Assembly: GCA_043816955.1 (NCBI GenBank)
Contig: JBDRHL010000094.1
Coordinates: 1 to 31,603, forward strand
Source: JBDRHL01 sp043816955
GTDB taxonomy: Bacteria; Planctomycetota; Phycisphaerae; Sedimentisphaerales; CAYZTY01
Length of the DNA stretch: 31,603 bases
Direction: 5' to 3'
Made by a program: the position numbers and the translations under genes. The notes beneath the pieces are model-generated. The model was not told the DNA's origin and ran no database searches. It saw only the letters and a list, made by a program, of their open reading frames with translations. Positions 17,217 through 25,063 of this stretch are shown one piece after another (within the stretch, counting starts at the first letter, position 1; each line of letters starts with the position of its first letter).

Positions 17217-17630
17217 TTATTTGCGATATACCTTTTGAGGATCGTATACCTTCTGTGCGATGAACTCAAGCTGTGCGTTGCTACCGGGTTTCAAGGCGCG
17301 GTAGAAGCAGGACTGGTAGCCTACGTGACATTGTCCCTGATCGACGGTAACCTTTAATATAAGGCAGTCCTGGTCGCAGTCGACGAGAATCCGGGTGACT
17401 TTCTGAATGTGGCCTGATTCTTCGCCTTTTTTCCAGAGTTTTTTTCGCGAACGGCTGTAATAAGTAGCCGTACCTGTTTCTATGGTCAAGTCTAGGGCCT
17501 GGTGATTCATGCAGGCAACCATTAGTACCTGGTTTGTCTGGGCGTCCTGTGCAATTGCGGTTATAAGGCCGTTAGCGTCAAATTTTGGTTTAAACTGTGT
17601 TCCTTGTTCAATAACATCATTGGCAGCCAC
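17217..17630 (-). CDS. hisI: Phosphoribosyl-AMP cyclohydrolase (histidine biosynthesis)
   Basis: This 137-residue enzyme opens the adenine ring of phosphoribosyl-AMP, step three of histidine synthesis. Motifs are ACMNHQALDLTIETG, TATYYSRSRKKLWKKGEESG, the metal site VDCDQDCLILKV with three acidic residues, and the zinc-ligand block QGQCHVGYQSCF. It is the cyclohydrolase alone, without the HisE pyrophosphatase domain. The frame continues upstream to a TTG at 17672, but the GTG at 17630 has AAAGGAGAT ten bases before it, so I choose it; this also gives a family-like length. No other his genes are nearby. It is divergent from the flippase-like gene, sharing the 17631-17794 gap. Confidence 0.93.
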   Translation of the reverse strand: MAANDVIEQGTQFKPKFDANGLITAIAQDAQTNQVLMVACMNHQALDLTIETGTATYYSRSRKKLWKKGEESGHIQKVTRILVDCDQDCLILKVTVDQGQCHVGYQSCFYRALKPGSNAQLEFIAQKVYDPQKVYRK

Positions 17631-17732
17631 TTTGGTTATCTCCTTTTGCTTCGTTTTGAAAGGCTTCTGCAAAATTGAAGTCAGGCAGATATTTAACTTT
17701 TACTTTTGTTTTACCAGAAACTTGTTAGTTTC

Positions 17733-17761
17733 TTGCTGTCGAATGTTTTACCCGTTATTAT
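17733..17761 (+). promoter_or_regulatory. Candidate promoter for the plus-strand block starting at 17795
   Basis: TTGCTG (17733-17738) and TATTAT (17756-17761) are spaced by 17 bases, 34 bases before the TTG start. The -10 is one base off consensus but the -35 is weak. It lies in the AT-rich gap between the divergent hisI and flippase-like genes; no clear minus-strand promoter for hisI was found there. Confidence 0.35.
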
Positions 17762-17794
17762 TCTCAAAAACAATCGTATTTTAGGAAATGTGGC

Positions 17795-18847
17795 TTGCCA
17801 AAAGAGGTTAAGAGCACGAAAAAACACATGGTTTCTGTGATTTTGCGAGTAGCAGTTGCAATAGGGGCGCTTTTTTGGGTATTTCGTGGTGAGGATATTG
17901 GCAGGCATGGGGAGACATTTGCAAGGCTTTCCTGGTGGGTCATTCCGCTGTCAACATTAGCATATGTGCTCAGCCAGGTATTATTTGCGGTCAGATGGCT
18001 GTTATTGTTGCGGACCCAAGACATCCACATAGGGCTTTTCCCTGCGGTGAAGCTTCATTTTCTTGGGCTTTTCTACAATAACTGCCTGCCTAGCTCAATT
18101 GGTGGCGACTTATTGCGGGCGTGGTATGTGACGAAGCATACCGACGAGGGCAAGAAGCTGGAGGCAGCCCTTAGTGTGCTTGTTGACCGGCTTGTGGGTT
18201 TGAGCGGAATGATAGGGATGGCGTTTTTTTGTTATTGGGTTATTCCGACTCCTGAAGGTGCGGTCAAAATTGAATTTGGGGGTAAAACAAATCCATACAA
18301 CGGATTATATGAGTATAAGTGGGTTCTTCTGGGGGCAGCAGTTTTTTTGGGGGCTGTGATAGCGACAGTACTGGTAAAAAGCCGAACGAACGAAAGATTT
18401 TCGACATTTGTTGATCAGATATGGCACCGTGGATGGAAGGTGTTTGGTAAACTGGTAATGGCGGTTCGACTTTACTGCAGCAGACCGTTGGTGGTAATAG
18501 CTGCCTATGGCTTGACGGTGGTTGTACAAAGTATTGCTATAATAGCTACTTGGATTGTTGGGTGGCAGTTAGGTATAGAGGCACCATTAAAGTACTATTT
18601 TGTCTTTTTACCTGTGTCGTGGCTCCTCGGGGCACTTCCTGTCAGTATCGGTGGTATAGGCGTAATGGAAGGGGGTTTGAAGTTTCTCTTCAGTCAGTTG
18701 GCGAATGTTTCAGGAACGCAGGCTCTCGATGTGGCATTGGCACAGCGGATAATTATAGTGTTAAGTTCGCTGCCTGGCTTGGCTATTCATGTTTTTGGTG
18801 CGCATCTTCCAAGAGGGAGTTTTTTGTTGACTCCAAAAAGCCATTAA
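17795..18847 (+). CDS. Lysylphosphatidylglycerol synthase/AglD-type flippase-like membrane protein
   Basis: This 350-residue integral membrane protein has about eight hydrophobic segments and the UPF0104/LPG_synthase_TM signature. Diagnostic parts are VLSQVLFAVRWLLLL, the loop FYNNCLPSSIGGDLLRAWYV with its conserved Pro-Ser-x-x-Gly-Gly-Asp, VLVDRLVGLSGM, and late in the chain LPVSIGGIGVMEGG. The family includes the flippase half of MprF and glycolipid- or dolichol-linked sugar handling proteins; there is no synthase domain here, so lipid transport or flipping is the best guess. The start is a TTG with AGGA (17783-17786) eight bases upstream; the ATG at 17828 is an alternative but lacks a ribosome site. 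It is followed after 105 bases by a DUF502 gene. Confidence 0.88.
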   Translation: MPKEVKSTKKHMVSVILRVAVAIGALFWVFRGEDIGRHGETFARLSWWVIPLSTLAYVLSQVLFAVRWLLLLRTQDIHIGLFPAVKLHFLGLFYNNCLPSSIGGDLLRAWYVTKHTDEGKKLEAALSVLVDRLVGLSGMIGMAFFCYWVIPTPEGAVKIEFGGKTNPYNGLYEYKWVLLGAAVFLGAVIATVLVKSRTNERFSTFVDQIWHRGWKVFGKLVMAVRLYCSRPLVVIAAYGLTVVVQSIAIIATWIVGWQLGIEAPLKYYFVFLPVSWLLGALPVSIGGIGVMEGGLKFLFSQLANVSGTQALDVALAQRIIIVLSSLPGLAIHVFGAHLPRGSFLLTPKSH

Positions 18848-18952
18848 ATTAAAGTACAAGGCTTGATAAAGAATGGTCTTAGAGGTAGTTTCAAGAGAGA
18901 TAAGAAAGGATTTTGGGTTTGTTTAAGGAGCAAAGAGGCTCCAGTCGGATAC

Positions 18953-19774
18953 ATGCAGACAATTGGGAATTTTCGCGGTTATTTTTTTCGGGGTCTGGCA
19001 GCACTGCTTCCGACTATCCTGACGATTTGGATATTCGTTCAGTGCTATATATTTGTGCGCGATAACATAGGTGTGCATATCAATCGCGGGCTTGTTCGGT
19101 TGATAGTGTATACGTTCAAGGACTATCCAGCCCTGAGTCAGGAAGAGCTCGAGCATTATGCGATCGGCGAGGATAAGAGTCTGCGCGGGGACACGAACGC
19201 GCTTAGTCTCACGGCAAAGGACGAGTCGGTGATATTTTCTGCCAGGGTGGAGGCTTTGGAAAGATATTGGGTCCACGGGCCGGGGCAGATCACGGGCTTT
19301 GTGGTCGCGCTGGTCGCGGTTTGCATAGTCGGGGCAATTCTGGCAAGTGTTGTCGGGAAGACATTGTGGCGATTGCTGGAAAAATTTTTGCTTAAAATAC
19401 CTGTCATACGGCGGGTATATCCGTATATAAAACAGATTACAGATTTTGTTTTAAGCCGCGAGCGGCCTTCATTTACTAGGGTCGTAGCGATTGAGTATCC
19501 ACGTAAAGGGCTGTGGTCGGTGGCTCTTGTGACGGGTACGGGTCTGAAGAAGGTGGTCAACAGCATGAAGAAGGACTACCTGACGGTTTTTGTGCCTTCT
19601 TCTCCTACGCCTTTTACGGGATACGTGCTTACAGTCGCCAAGGACGACGTTATAGACCTGGATATGAGTATTGAAGAGGCAATGCGCTTTGTGGTAAGCG
19701 GGGGCGTTATAACTCCGGAAACAGAGGCATGGGACGAGATGATAAGCGAAAAGAAAACATTAAAATCGGAGTAA
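18953..19774 (+). CDS. DUF502-family membrane protein
   Basis: This protein of about 273 residues matches DUF502: it opens with GYFFRGLAALLPTILTIWIF, the family's first membrane helix, then a second helix (ITGFVVALVAVCIVGAILAS) and a soluble C-terminal domain containing KIPVIRRVYPYIKQ, GLWSVALVTGTG and the conserved VFVPSSPTPFTGYVLTV. Function is not established. About 75 residues between the helices (ending near LERYWVHGPGQ) form a longer loop than I expect for the family. The frame is open upstream to a TTG at 18863, but homology starts at MQTIGNFRGYFF. An AAGGAG lies ~22 bases before the ATG at 18953, too far to be a good site, so the start is uncertain. The gap to hpf is 17 bases. Confidence 0.88.
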   Translation: MQTIGNFRGYFFRGLAALLPTILTIWIFVQCYIFVRDNIGVHINRGLVRLIVYTFKDYPALSQEELEHYAIGEDKSLRGDTNALSLTAKDESVIFSARVEALERYWVHGPGQITGFVVALVAVCIVGAILASVVGKTLWRLLEKFLLKIPVIRRVYPYIKQITDFVLSRERPSFTRVVAIEYPRKGLWSVALVTGTGLKKVVNSMKKDYLTVFVPSSPTPFTGYVLTVAKDDVIDLDMSIEEAMRFVVSGGVITPETEAWDEMISEKKTLKSE

Positions 19775-19791
19775 ATATAAGGAGAACAAAG

Positions 19792-20139
19792 TTGCTTTTT
19801 ACGATTACAGGTAAGCATGTTGAAATCACCGAGGCGATGAAAGCTCATGCATACGAGAAGAGCTCTAAGCTGCCGCGGTATTACGACAGGATCAACAAGG
19901 TTGAGGTGATAGTTGACAGCAGCGATAAGAGCAAGCCCAGTGTTGAGATAATTGCTAGTGCAGAACACAACAAGGTGTTTATTGCCCGTGAGACAGGGCA
20001 AGACACATACGTATGTATCGATCTGGCAGCTCATAAGCTTGAAAGACAACTAGCCAGGGCTAAAGGAAAAGAGCGAGATAATAAGCATGTGAAATTAAAA
20101 GAGAAGGAACAGGAAGGCGAAATCGGAATTGCAGAATAG
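19792..20139 (+). CDS. hpf: Ribosome hibernation-promoting factor (HPF/RaiA family), short form
   Basis: This 115-residue protein binds the decoding region of idle ribosomes and promotes hibernation. The fold signature is clear: TITGKHVEITEAMKAHAYEK, then KLPRYYDRINKVEVIVD and the final helix DLAAHKLERQLARAKGKE, followed by a charged tail. It lacks the C-terminal dimerisation domain of long HPF. The frame extends upstream into the DUF502 gene, but TTG at 19792 has AAGGAG seven bases before it and starts exactly at the family N-terminus. It sits 65 bases before ptsN, the order known from rpoN-hpf-ptsN clusters, although no rpoN gene is present here. Confidence 0.93.
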   Translation: MLFTITGKHVEITEAMKAHAYEKSSKLPRYYDRINKVEVIVDSSDKSKPSVEIIASAEHNKVFIARETGQDTYVCIDLAAHKLERQLARAKGKERDNKHVKLKEKEQEGEIGIAE

Positions 20140-20204
20140 CGGATTAACGAAATATTTTAAGATGATAGTTCTGCAGAACAAAGTGGAGTTTTTCTGGAGA
20201 TCCT

Positions 20205-20678
20205 ATGAAGTTTTCAGACTTTCTTTGTGTTGATGCGATAATTCCGGAGCTTTGCTCAATGGACAGAGACGGTGTAATAGAGGAACTGGTTACTGCGCTT
20301 TATCGTGCAGGATGTCTGAAAGGCCTGAAAGCCAAAGATGTCATTGGCGCCGTAATCAAACGGGAAAAGGAGGCGAGCACAGGCATAGGCAAAGGAGTTG
20401 CTGTGCCGCATGTTAAATACCCCGGCAGCAAAGAGATGTCCCTGGCTGTGGGAAGAAGCAGCGCCGGGGTGGATTTTTCATCTCTTGATAAGCAGCCTGT
20501 TTATTCGGTGATGCTGCTGATAAGCCCTGCTGAAGATCCGGACAAACATCTGCAGGCAATGGAAAAAATATTCAAATATCTACAACAGGAGAATTTCAGG
20601 AAGTTCCTTCGACAATCCGAGACTGTTAAGCAGATCGTAGAGCTTCTGCATGAAGCCGATGACACCGTGAGCTTTTGA
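20205..20678 (+). CDS. ptsN: PTS IIA-Ntr-type regulatory protein (fructose/mannitol IIA domain)
   Basis: This 157-residue cytoplasmic protein is the last phosphoacceptor of a nitrogen-type phosphotransferase relay. The active-site block IGKGVAVPHVKYPGSKEM carries the phosphoacceptor His (about residue 68), preceded by VIKREKEASTG; the SPAEDPDKHLQAMEKIFKYL segment is also typical. It is a single IIA domain with no IIB or IIC, so a regulatory output is likelier than sugar transport. The ATG has GGAG six bases upstream. HPr and enzyme I genes follow, which together form a full phosphoryl chain from PEP. Confidence 0.93.
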   Translation: MKFSDFLCVDAIIPELCSMDRDGVIEELVTALYRAGCLKGLKAKDVIGAVIKREKEASTGIGKGVAVPHVKYPGSKEMSLAVGRSSAGVDFSSLDKQPVYSVMLLISPAEDPDKHLQAMEKIFKYLQQENFRKFLRQSETVKQIVELLHEADDTVSF

Positions 20679-20722
20679 TTGTTCGGGTGGGGGTTTTTAT
20701 TTTTATAGATGGGTAGAAAAGT

Positions 20723-21037
20723 TTGTCAGAATTGATGGTTGAAAAGGAAGTGGAGATACGAAATGCAGACGGGCTTCACATGCGTCCGGCCATGCAGTTC
20801 GTTGACATGGCCAGTCAGTTCGAGAGTGATATTTTTGTCAGTCATGGCGAGACGCGTGTTGACGGCAAAAGTATTATGCAGATGACAATGCTGGCGGCGA
20901 CAGCAGGGACGCGGCTGAAGATCGAGGCCCGCGGTGTGGACGCGCAGGAAGCAGTGGAAGCTCTTCGTATGCTGGTGGAAGAGCATAAATTTGGCGAACC
21001 GGCTGTCGGCAATACACGACAGGGCAATAATTCATAG
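20723..21037 (+). CDS. ptsH: Phosphocarrier protein HPr
   Basis: This protein of about 104 residues shuttles phosphate from enzyme I to IIA domains. The phosphorylated His is in GLHMRPAMQFVDMA (the usual motif is GLHxRPA). The regulatory Ser region is VDGKSIMQMTMLAA, matching the Ser46 site that HPr kinase/phosphorylase uses in Firmicutes and some proteobacteria; presence of the Ser hints at, but does not prove, such a kinase elsewhere. The C-terminus has a short polar tail beyond the normal ~88 residues. The start is either TTG at 20723 or ATG at 20735; neither has a strong ribosome site. The gap to enzyme I is 8 bases. Confidence 0.92.
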   Translation: MSELMVEKEVEIRNADGLHMRPAMQFVDMASQFESDIFVSHGETRVDGKSIMQMTMLAATAGTRLKIEARGVDAQEAVEALRMLVEEHKFGEPAVGNTRQGNNS

Positions 21038-21045
21038 GTATTTTT

Positions 21046-22782
21046 ATGGAGATAAAAAAGGGTATTGCAGTTTCACCGGGCATTGCGATAGCAAAAGCGC
21101 TGGTTATTGACGCGGAGGATTATCGAATTCCCCGCCGTTCTGTACCACCCATACAGCGCCGGATCGAGATACATCGCGTTCGCAAGGCGTTCAAGGACGC
21201 GATAGAAGAGTTGAGCGGCCTTGAGTCGGCACGGGATTTCAAGCAGAGCGAGATACGTGATATTTTTGCGGTTCACCTGCGGTTCTTACACGACCGAAGT
21301 CTTCGAAAACAGGTTACGGATAAGGTGTATTCAGAGTCATTGACCGCAGAATACTCGGTTTCCAGCGTGCTTCGTGAGATCGCCTCACATTTCGCAAAGG
21401 TTCAGGACCCTTACATTAATGAACGTACGGCGGATATATACGATATTGAGAAGCGATTGTTAAAGCACCTTCTGGGCGAAAGGCGTGAGGACATCGGGCA
21501 TCTTACCCAAGAGGTTGCTATCGTAGCACATGAACTGAGCCCGACACAGACAGCATCGCTTGATAAAAAGTATGTTAAGGGCCTGGCGACCGATGCGGGT
21601 GGACGAACGAGTCACACAGCAATCGTAGCCCGGTCACTTGGTATCCCCGGTGTTGTAGCTCTGGAGGATATTACATCCAATATCAGCGGCGGCGATACGG
21701 TGATCATAGATGGTAACCGCGGGGTTGTGATAATCAACCCGGATGAGGCGACGCTGAAACAGCATGAAGAATATGCTTTTGAGTTTACGCGGCTGGAAAG
21801 CGAGCTTGATGGTATCCGCGATCTCCCATCGGTTACACGGGATGGAGTGCGGATAACACTTCTGGGGAATATCGAATTTCCGGACGAGTCGCAGATTGTC
21901 CTTGAAAAGGGCGGCGAAGGTGTTGGGCTTTACCGGAGTGAATTTCTTTATCTTAACAGGGAAACTGAGCCTGCAGAAGAGGACCACTATGAAGCATATG
22001 CCAAAGTGATCAAGGTTTTCTCCGGTCGGCCGGTGGTGATCCGCACGGTGGATCTCGGAGCGGACAAGTATACTCAGAAGAAACGTTCGGCTCCGGAACC
22101 GAATCCTTTCCTCGGACTTCGCTCGATTCGTTTTTGCCTGCAGAATCTGATGATGTTTAAGACACAATTGCGCGCTATCCTGCGAGCGTCGGTGTTGGGG
22201 GATGTGCGGATTATGTTTCCCTTAATATCAAATCTTCAGGAACTGCGACAGGCAAAGATGATTCTTCGTGACGTAATGGAGGATATGGATGAATATTCGG
22301 TGCCGTACAATCATGCGATTCCGGTGGGTATTATGATAGAAACCCCCAGTGCGGCGCTTACAGCGTCGACTCTTGCCAGGGATGTCGATTTTTTCAGCGT
22401 TGGGACCAATGACCTGGTTCAGTATACCCTTGCGGTTGATCGCGGCAATGAGCTGGTCTCGACATTGTATTCGGCAGCAGACCCTGCAGTTTTGAGACTG
22501 CTGCGTACGGTTGTTCAGGATGCCCATAAGGCCAGGATCGGTCTGAGCATATGCGGTGAAATGGCATCGGAGCCAGAGTATGTCATGCTTCTTCTGGGAA
22601 TGGGTGTTACGACGCTTTCGGTTGCGCCTCCGATGATACCGGAGGTTAAGCAGATCATTCGGTCGGTCAGAATGGAAAAGTGTAATCAGTTGGCGCGAAA
22701 GGTGATAAGTATGAATTCCCAGCGTCAGATTACGAATTATCTTCGTGATGCGGCGATAAAGATATTGCCTGAGGTTTTTTAG
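21046..22782 (+). CDS. ptsI: Phosphoenolpyruvate-protein phosphotransferase (PTS enzyme I)
   Basis: This 578-residue enzyme autophosphorylates from PEP and passes phosphate to HPr. Domains in order are the N-terminal HPr-binding part (GIAVSPGIAIAKALVID start), the phospho-His swivel with GGRTSHTAIVARSLGIPGVV (His ~190), and the PEP-binding barrel with GVGLYRSEFLYL, RTVDLGADK, NPFLGLRSIR and MFPLIS. The barrel ends with GIMIETPSAAL, DFFSVGTNDLVQYTLAVDR and the active Cys in ICGEMASEP (~502). There is no GAF domain, so it is the EI type rather than the GAF-bearing EI-Ntr (PtsP), although its partner IIA is the Ntr type. Length is normal. It closes the hpf-ptsN-HPr-EI run. Confidence 0.95.
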   Translation: MEIKKGIAVSPGIAIAKALVIDAEDYRIPRRSVPPIQRRIEIHRVRKAFKDAIEELSGLESARDFKQSEIRDIFAVHLRFLHDRSLRKQVTDKVYSESLTAEYSVSSVLREIASHFAKVQDPYINERTADIYDIEKRLLKHLLGERREDIGHLTQEVAIVAHELSPTQTASLDKKYVKGLATDAGGRTSHTAIVARSLGIPGVVALEDITSNISGGDTVIIDGNRGVVIINPDEATLKQHEEYAFEFTRLESELDGIRDLPSVTRDGVRITLLGNIEFPDESQIVLEKGGEGVGLYRSEFLYLNRETEPAEEDHYEAYAKVIKVFSGRPVVIRTVDLGADKYTQKKRSAPEPNPFLGLRSIRFCLQNLMMFKTQLRAILRASVLGDVRIMFPLISNLQELRQAKMILRDVMEDMDEYSVPYNHAIPVGIMIETPSAALTASTLARDVDFFSVGTNDLVQYTLAVDRGNELVSTLYSAADPAVLRLLRTVVQDAHKARIGLSICGEMASEPEYVMLLLGMGVTTLSVAPPMIPEVKQIIRSVRMEKCNQLARKVISMNSQRQITNYLRDAAIKILPEVF

Positions 22783-22834
22783 TGGTGGGACAGGAAGCTT
22801 GTCCACGACAGGTGCTGATAGACTTTTTATACAG

Positions 22835-22854
22835 GCCGTTTTGAATAAGACGGC
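22835..22854 (+). other. Short strong hairpin in the leader of the DUF2344-RNase G operon
   Basis: GCCGTTTT (22835-22842) and AAGACGGC (22847-22854) pair over 8 bases (one G-T wobble) around a 4-base loop, GAAT. No T tract follows, so it is not a standard terminator on this strand. It ends 24 bases before the proposed ATT start of the DUF2344 gene, so it may be an RNA processing or stability element. Function is inference. Confidence 0.45.
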
Positions 22855-22878
22855 AATCCAGAGACTAGGAATTGGGAA

Positions 22879-23523
22879 ATTAAGATTGCTTTAGAATTCA
22901 GGATCAGTGGGATACTTCGGTTTTTGTCTCACAGGGAGATGGTGAGTGTTTTTCAACGTAGTCTGGCCCGTTTGGGAATTCGTGTCAGTTACGGCGGCGG
23001 CTTCAATCCTCATCCGAAGCTGTCACTTCCGCTTCCACGTTCAGTCTCGATTGAATCTGAAGGGGATATAGTGTGGTTTGAGTGTGAAGATACGCTGGAT
23101 GCGGATGAATTTGCCAGGCTGATTTCGGCAGAGCTGCCGCGAGGATGCGAGATTACCAAAGTCAGCACAGGTAACGCAGGTAAAATGCCCAAGGCGGTGG
23201 AAGCGACTTATATGATACCTATTCGAGCCGGGATGATGAACGATAAGATCAGGGCTGCGGCAAAACACCTGGTGGATAGTGATGAGCTTTATGTGGACAG
23301 AATCATCGATGATCGCGGAAGAAAGCGAAAAGTTAACGTCGGACGTTTTGTTTTATCTGTCGACACAGCCGGCGATCGGGTGGCGGTTATCTGCAGAATC
23401 GGCCCGGAGGGAACGATTCGTATCGGCGAAATACTCGAACTTCTTGGAATAAATGACTCTATGCTGTCAGGGGCTGTTCGACGAATGGCTGTCAATTGGG
23501 AAAGTCAGGATTTTTTTTCATAG
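22879..23523 (+). CDS. DUF2344 (TIGR03936) protein, stand-alone, apparent ATT start
   Basis: This 214-residue protein belongs to DUF2344, often found fused to a radical SAM domain or beside rng. The hallmark GFNPHPKLSLPLP is present, after SLARLGIRVSYGG. The first standard start codon in frame, TTG at 22924, would cut off the conserved N-terminal strand that encodes FRISGILRFLSHREM, which matches the family's usual opening (RLRFLSHLD-like). The frame is open back to 22849 and holds no ATG, GTG or earlier TTG. An ATT at 22879 follows AGGA (22867-22870) by 8 bases and would give MKIALEFRISG, the expected beginning. I therefore propose ATT as the start. A sequence error is the alternative. The gene is 12 bases upstream of rng. 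Confidence 0.85.
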   Translation: MKIALEFRISGILRFLSHREMVSVFQRSLARLGIRVSYGGGFNPHPKLSLPLPRSVSIESEGDIVWFECEDTLDADEFARLISAELPRGCEITKVSTGNAGKMPKAVEATYMIPIRAGMMNDKIRAAAKHLVDSDELYVDRIIDDRGRKRKVNVGRFVLSVDTAGDRVAVICRIGPEGTIRIGEILELLGINDSMLSGAVRRMAVNWESQDFFS

Positions 23524-23535
23524 GCTGGGTGGAAT

Positions 23536-25062
23536 ATGTCAAGAGAGATGTTGATAAACGTAGCAGAGAGAGAAGAATGCAGGGTTGCGGTTGTCGAAAA
23601 TCGGATGCTTGAGGAGCTTTATGTTGAACGAAGCAGCACTCAGGGGCATGTCGGCAACATATATCTTGGCAAGGTTACGAATATAGAACCGAGCATTCAG
23701 GCGGCTTTTGTGGATTTCGGTGTGGAGAAGAATGGTTTTCTTCATATCAGCGATGTTCACCCGCGATATTTCCGTGGCGGCAAGGTTCTGATGAGTGAGG
23801 ATATCGGGCGGCGTAAAGCCCTTCACCACCGTCCGCCGGTTCAGTCGTGTCTTACTAAAGGCCAGGATATTATCGTACAGGTTACCAAAGAGGGGCTCAA
23901 GACAAAGGGGCCGACGCTTACAACATATATTTCTCTGCCGGGTAAATACCTCGTTCTGATGCCGTGGATGCGACACATAGGCATTTCACAGAAAATCGAG
24001 GATGAGGATGAGCGAAAGCGACTTCGGGAGTTAATAGACCAGTTGGAGGTTCCCAAAGAGATCGGTTTTATTGTGCGCACGGCAGGTCACGGCGGTACGA
24101 AAAGGGACCTGCAGGCGGATCTGGCTTATCTTCAGCGACTGTGGCGTGCGATAGAAAAGCGTCTGGAAGCGGAATCGAGTCCGAGCGAGCTTTATCAGGA
24201 GTCGGATCTTATTATACGGACGCTTCGTGATGTGTTTACGAGCAAGATAAGTAAGATAATATGTGATTCGGAAAGTACCGCTCGTCGGGTCCGGGACTTT
24301 ATTAACATTGCGATGCCGCGGTTCAGAAAGAAGGTGTCCTACTATGACGGCAAAACTCCGCTTTTTCACAAATACGGGATAGAGGATCAGATTCGCAAGA
24401 TTCAGTCTCGAAGGGTGGAATTGAAAAGCGGCGGAACAATTGTAATTGAGCAGACCGAGGCACTAGTCGCGATTGATGTAAACAGCGGGCGGTATCGAAA
24501 ACATGAGAATGCGGAAGTTAACGCATGTAAGATCAACCTTGAAGCCGCGGTAGAGATCGGCAGGCAGCTTAGGCTTCGCGATCTTGGCGGTCTGATAATC
24601 TGTGATTTTATTGATATGCGGTCAGAAGCGCATCGTCGTGAAGTGGAGAAGGTTTTCCGTGCGACGCTAAGGGAAGACCGGGCGAGATCGACGATTTTGC
24701 GGATGAGCCGATTCGGTATTGTAGAGATGACACGGCAGCGGATCCGTCCTTCCCTGCAATTGAGCACCTATCATGAATGTCCTCATTGCAGCGGTACGGG
24801 CCAGATAAAGAGCCATGAGTCGATGGTTATCGAGATAATCCGGCTTCTGGGGCTGGCATGTGCTCAGGAGAAGGTCAAACGGGTGGAATTATCAGTGTCA
24901 TCACCTGTGGCCAATTATCTGCAGAATGAAAAACGCGTGGTCATAGCGGGGATGGAACAGAAGCGGGACAAACGTATAATTATTAATGCCGATCAGAGCT
25001 ATATTGGTGAGAATCATTTGCTTTTGTGTTATGATGAGAATAACACCGTAGTGGAGTTTTAG
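23536..25062 (+). CDS. rng: Ribonuclease G (RNase E/G family)
   Basis: This 508-residue endoribonuclease cuts single-stranded RNA in rRNA and mRNA processing. It has an S1 domain inside the N-terminal third (HVGNIYLGKVTNIEPSIQAA, FVDFGVEKNGFLHISDV) and a 5'-sensor region (FIVRTAGHGG). The DNase I-like catalytic part has the magnesium Asp residues in ALVAIDVNSGRY and LGGLIICDFIDM, and the zinc-link CPHCSGTG joins subunits. It lacks the long C-terminal degradosome scaffold of RNase E. Within the S1 region an insertion (HPRYFRGGKVLMSED, then basic residues) is larger than in E. coli RNase G. The ATG follows GGGTGG. kdsD starts one base after its stop codon. Confidence 0.95.
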   Translation: MSREMLINVAEREECRVAVVENRMLEELYVERSSTQGHVGNIYLGKVTNIEPSIQAAFVDFGVEKNGFLHISDVHPRYFRGGKVLMSEDIGRRKALHHRPPVQSCLTKGQDIIVQVTKEGLKTKGPTLTTYISLPGKYLVLMPWMRHIGISQKIEDEDERKRLRELIDQLEVPKEIGFIVRTAGHGGTKRDLQADLAYLQRLWRAIEKRLEAESSPSELYQESDLIIRTLRDVFTSKISKIICDSESTARRVRDFINIAMPRFRKKVSYYDGKTPLFHKYGIEDQIRKIQSRRVELKSGGTIVIEQTEALVAIDVNSGRYRKHENAEVNACKINLEAAVEIGRQLRLRDLGGLIICDFIDMRSEAHRREVEKVFRATLREDRARSTILRMSRFGIVEMTRQRIRPSLQLSTYHECPHCSGTGQIKSHESMVIEIIRLLGLACAQEKVKRVELSVSSPVANYLQNEKRVVIAGMEQKRDKRIIINADQSYIGENHLLLCYDENNTVVEF

Positions 25063-25063
25063 T

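Noticed and set aside
20168..20179. Perfect 12-base palindrome GTTCTGCAGAAC between hpf and ptsN
   Set aside because: Several such palindromes are expected by chance in a window this size, and nothing else marks it as a binding site.
22786..22806. GGACA/TGTCC hairpin after enzyme I as a terminator
   Set aside because: Only 5 pairs and no T tract directly after it.
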